Assembly (NCBI GenBank): GCA_022710245.1
Contig: JAKLHH010000309.1
Coordinates: 1-7,992, forward strand
Reading direction: 5' to 3'
DNA from: Myxococcota bacterium
GTDB taxonomy: Bacteria; Myxococcota; Polyangia; GCA-2747355; JAKLHH01
Length of the DNA: 7,992 bases
The notes under the pieces are model-generated. The model ran no database searches and had not been told where the DNA came from. It was given only the letters and a program-made list of their open reading frames with translations. The translations under genes were made by a program, and so were the position numbers. Of this stretch, positions 6,408-7,992 are shown piece after piece (within the stretch, counting starts at the first letter, position 1; each line of letters starts with the position of its first letter).

Positions 6408-6454
6408 GCCGCGGCGATTGTGCTCGCGGGCGGCGCGCGTACAATCAGGTCTCG
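6398..6454. repeat. 10-base perfect inverted repeat around a stop codon and a -10 element
   Basis: CGAGACCTGA (6398-6407) is the exact complement of TCAGGTCTCG (6445-6454). The left arm contains the TGA stop of the membrane protein gene and the right arm begins at the last base of the TACAAT -10 element of the next gene. A nested GCCGC/GCGGC pair (6408-6412, 6430-6434) could extend an RNA hairpin. There is no T run, so a classical terminator is unlikely; an operator or an mRNA structure is possible. Confidence 0.5.
6440..6445 (+). promoter_or_regulatory. Possible -10 element for the DUF1554-like lipoprotein
   Basis: TACAAT is one base from the sigma-70 -10 consensus and stands out in very GC-rich sequence. 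TTGTGC at 6418-6423, 16 bases upstream, is a weak -35 candidate. The predicted start near 6452 gives a leader of about 24 bases before ATG 6476. The leader has GGGACT twice (6454-6465) but no clear Shine-Dalgarno sequence. Confidence 0.4.
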
Positions 6455-6475
6455 GGACTGGGACTGGGTGCGTTC

Positions 6476-7921
6476 ATGATCAGGTCGCTGGCTGCCTCAC
6501 GATCCCGGCTCCTCCCGGGCCTCGGCTGGCTGCTCATCTGCGCTGGCTGTCACGAGCTCCTGCCACTCCACGGTGAGCAGCGCGAGGGGGGCGCCAGTGA
6601 CGCGAGGGTCGAGCGCGTCGACAGGAACGCCGCCGCGCCCGACCTGGCGAGGCCCACCGAGTCCACGATCCCCAGGGACCTCGCGCGGCCGATGCGGATC
6701 TTCGCCACCTCGGTCGGCTACCTCGGGAACCTGGGAGGGATCGGCGGGGCGCACCAGAAGTGTCAGGCGGCGGCCGCCGCGCGCGGGTATCAGGGCGTCT
6801 TCCGGGCGCTCCTGTCGAACACGGCCATCAACGCACGTGAGCTGCTGACCGTCGGCTACCCGGTGCTGCGCGCCTCCGACGGCGGGCTGGTCGAGTCGAG
6901 CGATCTCTTCGCCGGTCCCGTGCAGAACGCCATCGGCAAGACCGTGGACGGAGTCTGGACTGGCTCGCGAGGCCCGACGATGACGCCCGCCGAGTGCTGC
7001 GCGGACTGGCGCTCGAGCACCGGGACCGGCACCCACGGCGATCCTGCCGTCGCCACCGCCGCCTGGTTCGGGGGCGGCAGCCACGACTGCACGAACCTCT
7101 ACGGTCTCTACTGCCTCGAGCAGCCAGCCCCCCTCGGCGCCGTCCTCGCGATCTCGCCGCGGACCGCGGTGCTGCTCACCGCGGAGAAGCTCCCCGCCTC
7201 CGGCACGCCGGTCACCTTGACCGTGGAGAACGTCGGCGACGCTCCCTCGGCGACCATCGGGATCAAGGTGTCGGACACGGCCCACTTCGAGGTGGCGAGC
7301 GACGCCTGCACCGGCAAGACCCTCGCCAGCGGCAGCACCTGCGCGGTGACGCTGCGGCTGTCGGCCACCACCCCGGGCACCCTCGCCGGCACCCTGGTGG
7401 TCACGGCCAACAACCAGCCGCAGGCGACCTTGAAGGGCGCGGCGGGCTCGCTCGCCTTCCTCACCACCGTCACCTTCAGCGGAGACCTCGGCGGGCCGGA
7501 CGGGGCGGACGCCGCCTGCAGCTCCCGCGCGAAGGCCGTGGGCCTGGGGGGCACGTTCAAGGCGGTGCTCTCCACCGACACCGTCGACGCCAAGAGCCGG
7601 TTCTCGATCCGCTACCCCGTGATCACCACCAGCGCCGACGTGATCGCCAGCGCGAACTTCTGGACGCAGTCCCCGGAGAACAAGGGCGCACGGGACGAGA
7701 GAGGCGTCCACGTCCAGGGCGCGATCGCCTGGGCGGGGACCCTCTCCGGCGGGACCAAGGCCACCGAGACGTGCAGCGGCTGGACCTCCTCCAGCGGCAA
7801 CGGCGCCACCGTGAACCCGACCGGCTACTGGTGCTCCACCGCGCCGATCTTCGCCGGCTGCGCCTCGTTCTCGCCCAAGCCGTGCAGCTCGCTCCTGCCT
7901 CTCCTCTGCCTGGGAGAGTGA
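6476..7921 (+). CDS. Lipoprotein with DUF1554-like / Ig-like / DUF1554-like modules
   Basis: A 481-residue predicted surface or periplasmic protein. Residues 1-24 form a signal peptide whose end (LLICAGC) suggests lipidation at Cys25, although the -3 residue is Cys rather than the usual Leu. A linker repeats DLARP twice. Residues about 73-216 resemble DUF1554, known from leptospiral and myxobacterial outer-surface proteins: GNLGGIGGAHQKCQ, FRALLSNT, VWTG, CCADW, and LYCLEQ at the end. Residues about 222-324 look like an ASH/choice-of-anchor type Ig-like domain (ISPRTAVLL, VTLTVENVGDAPS, AGTLVVTANN). Residues 325-481 are a second DUF1554-like module (GDLGGPDGADAACSS, FKAVLSTDT, CSGWTSS, LLCLGE at the very end). 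Each copy keeps several cysteines that probably pair outside the cytoplasm. A binding role at the cell surface is inferred from the fold class; the ligand is unknown. ATG 6476 is chosen because it starts the signal peptide; the frame stays open far upstream but there overlaps the membrane protein gene. Confidence 0.85.
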   Translation: MIRSLAASRSRLLPGLGWLLICAGCHELLPLHGEQREGGASDARVERVDRNAAAPDLARPTESTIPRDLARPMRIFATSVGYLGNLGGIGGAHQKCQAAAAARGYQGVFRALLSNTAINARELLTVGYPVLRASDGGLVESSDLFAGPVQNAIGKTVDGVWTGSRGPTMTPAECCADWRSSTGTGTHGDPAVATAAWFGGGSHDCTNLYGLYCLEQPAPLGAVLAISPRTAVLLTAEKLPASGTPVTLTVENVGDAPSATIGIKVSDTAHFEVASDACTGKTLASGSTCAVTLRLSATTPGTLAGTLVVTANNQPQATLKGAAGSLAFLTTVTFSGDLGGPDGADAACSSRAKAVGLGGTFKAVLSTDTVDAKSRFSIRYPVITTSADVIASANFWTQSPENKGARDERGVHVQGAIAWAGTLSGGTKATETCSGWTSSSGNGATVNPTGYWCSTAPIFAGCASFSPKPCSSLLPLLCLGE

Positions 7922-7926
7922 GTGAC

Positions 7927-7992
7927 CTAGCCCGTGTTGCGCAGCGCCTGCGCGACCCCGTTGAGCGTCGTCCCCAGCGCGCGGTCGAGGAG
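7927..7992 (-). CDS. ppc: Phosphoenolpyruvate carboxylase, last 21 codons (partial)
   Basis: The minus strand from the window edge reads LLDRALGTTLNGVAQALRNTG and then TAG. The ending, with a hydrophobic helix leading to RNTG at the extreme C-terminus, is the signature end of phosphoenolpyruvate carboxylase, where this tail enters the active site. The enzyme makes oxaloacetate from phosphoenolpyruvate and bicarbonate to refill the citric acid cycle. Only this tail lies in the window, so catalytic residues cannot be checked. The gene converges with the DUF1554-like lipoprotein gene with five bases between the stops. Confidence 0.82.
   Translation of the reverse strand, partial: LLDRALGTTLNGVAQALRNTG

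Noticed and set aside
5567..6475. Upstream extension of the DUF1554-like frame back to 5567
   Set aside because: This stretch overlaps the membrane protein gene in another frame and the lipoprotein gene on the other strand, and its translation is low-complexity Arg/Ala/Gly. The signal peptide begins at ATG 6476.
1..7992. tRNA, rRNA, CRISPR array, insertion sequence or prophage
   Set aside because: No cloverleaf-like segment, no regularly spaced repeats, no transposase or integrase motif, and no terminal inverted repeats were seen on either strand.

Overview
The window is extremely GC-rich, with almost every codon ending in G or C. It carries several lipoprotein-type secreted proteins, a large STAND-type ATPase/TPR regulator and DUF1554-like modules. 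This suggests a high-GC member of the Myxococcota or a related former deltaproteobacterium. That assignment is an inference from style and gene content; there is no marker gene that fixes the taxonomy.

Layout. (1) Bases 2-511, + strand: the C-terminal part of a subclass B1 metallo-beta-lactamase, cut by the window edge. Its family-like part ends near base 322, and the frame then runs on through poorly coding-like sequence to a stop that overlaps the next start. (2) Bases 508-3219, +: a 903-residue STAND regulator with a P-loop NTPase, a helical/TPR region that includes exact 40-residue repeats, and a C-terminal OmpR-like winged helix. (3) Bases 3339-4445, +: a lipoprotein of the phospholipase D superfamily with two HKD motifs. 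Its leader contains a tandem octamer repeat and its signal peptide is encoded by a hexanucleotide repeat. (4) Bases 4455-4850 and 4885-5706, -: a probable two-gene operon running the other way, made of a lipoprotein with an N-terminal FPL..G..W.Y motif followed by a small unrecognised protein. (5) Bases 5745-6407, +: an unrecognised protein with two membrane segments, divergent from the lipoprotein gene across a 38-base gap that holds a symmetric TATA core. (6) Bases 6476-7921, +: a lipoprotein with DUF1554-like, Ig-like and DUF1554-like modules in that order. (7) Bases 7927-7992, -: the last 21 codons of phosphoenolpyruvate carboxylase, converging on the lipoprotein gene.

How the genes may work together. 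The lactamase end and the regulator are tightly packed (GTGA overlap) and could be co-transcribed. The regulator's winged helix belongs to a class that often binds direct repeats, and a 10-base-period direct repeat lies just downstream of it, before the PLD lipoprotein gene. A local regulon (lactamase, regulator, envelope hydrolase) is therefore possible but unproven. The remaining genes are mostly envelope proteins with no evident shared pathway. I see no RNA genes, CRISPR arrays, transposons or phage genes.
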